Assembly: GCA_043721315.1 (NCBI GenBank)
Contig: JAYSQZ010000035.1
Location: 18,747 to 82,746 of the forward strand
Source: Elstera sp043721315
GTDB lineage: Bacteria > Pseudomonadota > Alphaproteobacteria > Elsterales > Elsteraceae
DNA length: 64,000 bases
Reading direction: 5' to 3'
Part shown: in pieces, positions 62,444-64,000 of the stretch
How the letters are laid out: the number at the start of each line of letters is the position of its first letter
Position numbering within the stretch: position 1 is the stretch's first letter
Program-made: the position numbers and the translations under genes
The notes under the pieces: generated by a model
The model's input: the letters and a program-made list of their open reading frames with translations, nothing else
Told to the model about the DNA's origin: nothing
Database searches by the model: none

Positions 62444-64000
62444 ATGCCCAGCCGGATCGGAACTGAAGCGCTCTTTCGCTCGCAGCTCAGCTACTTGCAG
62501 CGGATTCAAACGCGGCAATATATGACTGACGAGCAAATCGTCACGGGGTTTAAGTCCCAAACCTTCGCGGGTGTGGCGTCGGACGCGGGCGCAATCATCT
62601 CGTCCAGCGCGATGATGCAGAAGATCGACCAGTACAATCGCAACATCGTCATCGCCGGCAACCGCATGAAGCTGATGGATAGCTCGCTGAGTGCGATTGA
62701 TAAGTCGATCAGCACGCTGAACGGCTACCTAGCGCAACTCTCGGACGCAACCAGCCCGCCGGACGTACCGCGCCTTGCGAAGGATTTGCTTAATCAGGTA
62801 ACGGATTTCCTGAATGTGAACGATGGCGAGCGCTACTTGTTCGCAGGGTCGAGCGTGAGCACGGCCCCGGTGAAGACGCTCTCGGCAGGCGGCGGTGTTG
62901 CGCCGACGGTAGCGCCGGTTCCAAATAGCCTAACCAATGCGACGACCCCGCGCCAAACAGCCTCCGCTCTGCCGCTCCCGTCAGGGGGGGTATTCCCGGC
63001 GTCAAACTTTGAACCGTTAACACAAACTTTTTTCCGGCCCGATCCTGATAACCCGACCGTTCTACAATCCTATAAACAAAGCCTACCACCCCTAACGACG
63101 ATTGAAATCAGTCAAGATACGGGCGGCGCGATAGAAGTAGGACGTGTTCTGGAAACAGGGAACGGCGCAAAAGCGCGGGTTATTTACGCAACAACACCAG
63201 CACCCGCAGGGACAGGCGCGAAGAGTCGTGTTTACGTTGAATTGCTGAACGAAATACCGTTCAATCCCAATGCTACGTTGACAATGAATGAGTTAACAGT
63301 AGCAGGGGCAAACTACGTAGAAACCGCTACAACGAGCACGTTCACCATGATTGGCGGCGTTCGTAATGCTAATATCGACACCCAATCAGTTCAGATAAAT
63401 GGCGCGCTTCCAACAAGTTTGCGTCCTGGAGTTACGATCCAGGTGGGGCCGTTGTTAGCTGATCGGTATATTATCACTGAAATTGAACCATCGACCACAG
63501 CTACTGCAAACGCTGTATTGAAATTGCGACCATTAACAGCGGGGGCGACTCTTTCGCCTACAGCTCTTACTAGAAACATAAATCTAATAACTGGTCCTGC
63601 TGGAACCGATATCTCTAACTCTACGGTTGGGACCGCCGTCGTCGGCGGTTTTGAGTCAATCGGTCCTGTCGCTGACTATCGTACAGATCAACCCGCTGGT
63701 GCTAATAGCACGGCCTATTACACCAATATCCAAGCCGCGCGAGAAACCCTGAACCCGCAAAAAGTCCAAGTTACCGACAATACAACGGTCGATTACGGCT
63801 TATCCGCCGATAACCCGGCCTTTGCCCGGCTTATCTACACGCTGAACTTCTTGCAACAGCAAACGTCCCCTCTCAACAAAGACGATCTGCCCGCTATTAG
63901 CAAAATCCTGCTCGAAGCCCGTACGCAGATCACCAGTCTGCGCGCAAGCTCGGGTATCAATCAGAAGACGCTTCTGGGGATCGAGGAGCAGAACAGGCTG
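62444..64000 (+). CDS. flgL: Flagellar hook-associated protein FlgL, 3' truncated by window edge
   Basis: Open for 519 codons with no stop, then leaves the window. N-terminus MPSRIGTEALFRSQLSYLQRI and the ERYLFAGSS element near residue 130 fit FlgL; GAGGAG precedes ATG 62444. The C-terminal part visible (LLEARTQITSLRASSG) starts the conserved end. The span 62930-63690 (about residues 165-415) has much more ATA, CTA, TTA and AGA codons and lower GC than the ends, as a large variable insertion. Usual FlgL is about 300 residues; this one is far longer. Confidence 0.85.
   Translation, partial: MPSRIGTEALFRSQLSYLQRIQTRQYMTDEQIVTGFKSQTFAGVASDAGAIISSSAMMQKIDQYNRNIVIAGNRMKLMDSSLSAIDKSISTLNGYLAQLSDATSPPDVPRLAKDLLNQVTDFLNVNDGERYLFAGSSVSTAPVKTLSAGGGVAPTVAPVPNSLTNATTPRQTASALPLPSGGVFPASNFEPLTQTFFRPDPDNPTVLQSYKQSLPPLTTIEISQDTGGAIEVGRVLETGNGAKARVIYATTPAPAGTGAKSRVYVELLNEIPFNPNATLTMNELTVAGANYVETATTSTFTMIGGVRNANIDTQSVQINGALPTSLRPGVTIQVGPLLADRYIITEIEPSTTATANAVLKLRPLTAGATLSPTALTRNINLITGPAGTDISNSTVGTAVVGGFESIGPVADYRTDQPAGANSTAYYTNIQAARETLNPQKVQVTDNTTVDYGLSADNPAFARLIYTLNFLQQQTSPLNKDDLPAISKILLEARTQITSLRASSGINQKTLLGIEEQNRL

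Overview
The window is a 64 kb GC-rich stretch of an alphaproteobacterial chromosome, most likely from the Rhodospirillales/Azospirillaceae side of the class. This rests on a MucR-family regulator end, the run dcd-murA-DUF2948-hisG-hisD-UPF0262, alr-mlaEF-radA-cvpA-purF, class I lysyl-tRNA synthetase, short-form HisG, an alphaproteobacterial-type CheZ and small family proteins (DUF6898, DUF4169, UPF0262, TIGR01459). The genus cannot be fixed from sequence alone.

Layout. 1-1.2 kb: MucR end, DUF6898 gene and a secreted protein. 1.3-7.5 kb: CorA, then a divergent metal-homeostasis locus with a DmeR/CsoR-type sensor and a His-tailed MFS exporter facing a His-rich secreted protein, a HupE-type permease and a membrane-anchored periplasmic protein. 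7.5-12.2 kb: complete BMP-type nucleoside ABC importer. 12.3-16.5 kb: ArsR regulator facing a NIPSNAP/ABM monooxygenase pair, HAD hydrolase, degenerate EAL protein, DUF952 and DUF4169. 16.6-22 kb: class IV aminotransferase, LysRS and a DinG-like Fe-S helicase.

22-25 kb is an accessory island. The 3' end of the helicase gene is present twice, with synonymous differences, on either side of a toxin-less ParD-like antitoxin. Next comes an AT-rich pair: a D12-class adenine methyltransferase and a ParB-like protein. 25-31 kb returns to core genes (AEC carrier, UPF0262, hisD, hisG, murA, dcd). A tRNA-Thr(GGU) at 31.4 kb is followed by a type IIG restriction-modification enzyme and a truncated BrnA-like antitoxin.

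35-50 kb holds a 2-hydroxyacid dehydrogenase, a PAS-GGDEF-EAL protein beside cheZ, alr-mlaE-mlaF-radA-cvpA-purF, an SDR, queA-tgt and a RES/Xre toxin-antitoxin pair whose antitoxin has a duplicated motif. 50-60 kb carries a TerB-like protein, an unrecognised membrane protein, an ABC-F ATPase, rlmJ, an amidase, pyrC, a pair of SMR-like half-transporters and a DegT aminotransferase. The end is a flagellar hook-junction operon (flgN-like, flgK, flgL) behind a strong sigma-54 promoter candidate; flgL runs off the window and carries an unusual low-GC insertion.

The best candidates for something undescribed are the methyltransferase/ParB-like island with its duplicated helicase end, the five-gene metal locus, and the RES/Xre pair that shares one reading frame across a single stop codon. 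No CRISPR array, rRNA operon or transposase was seen.
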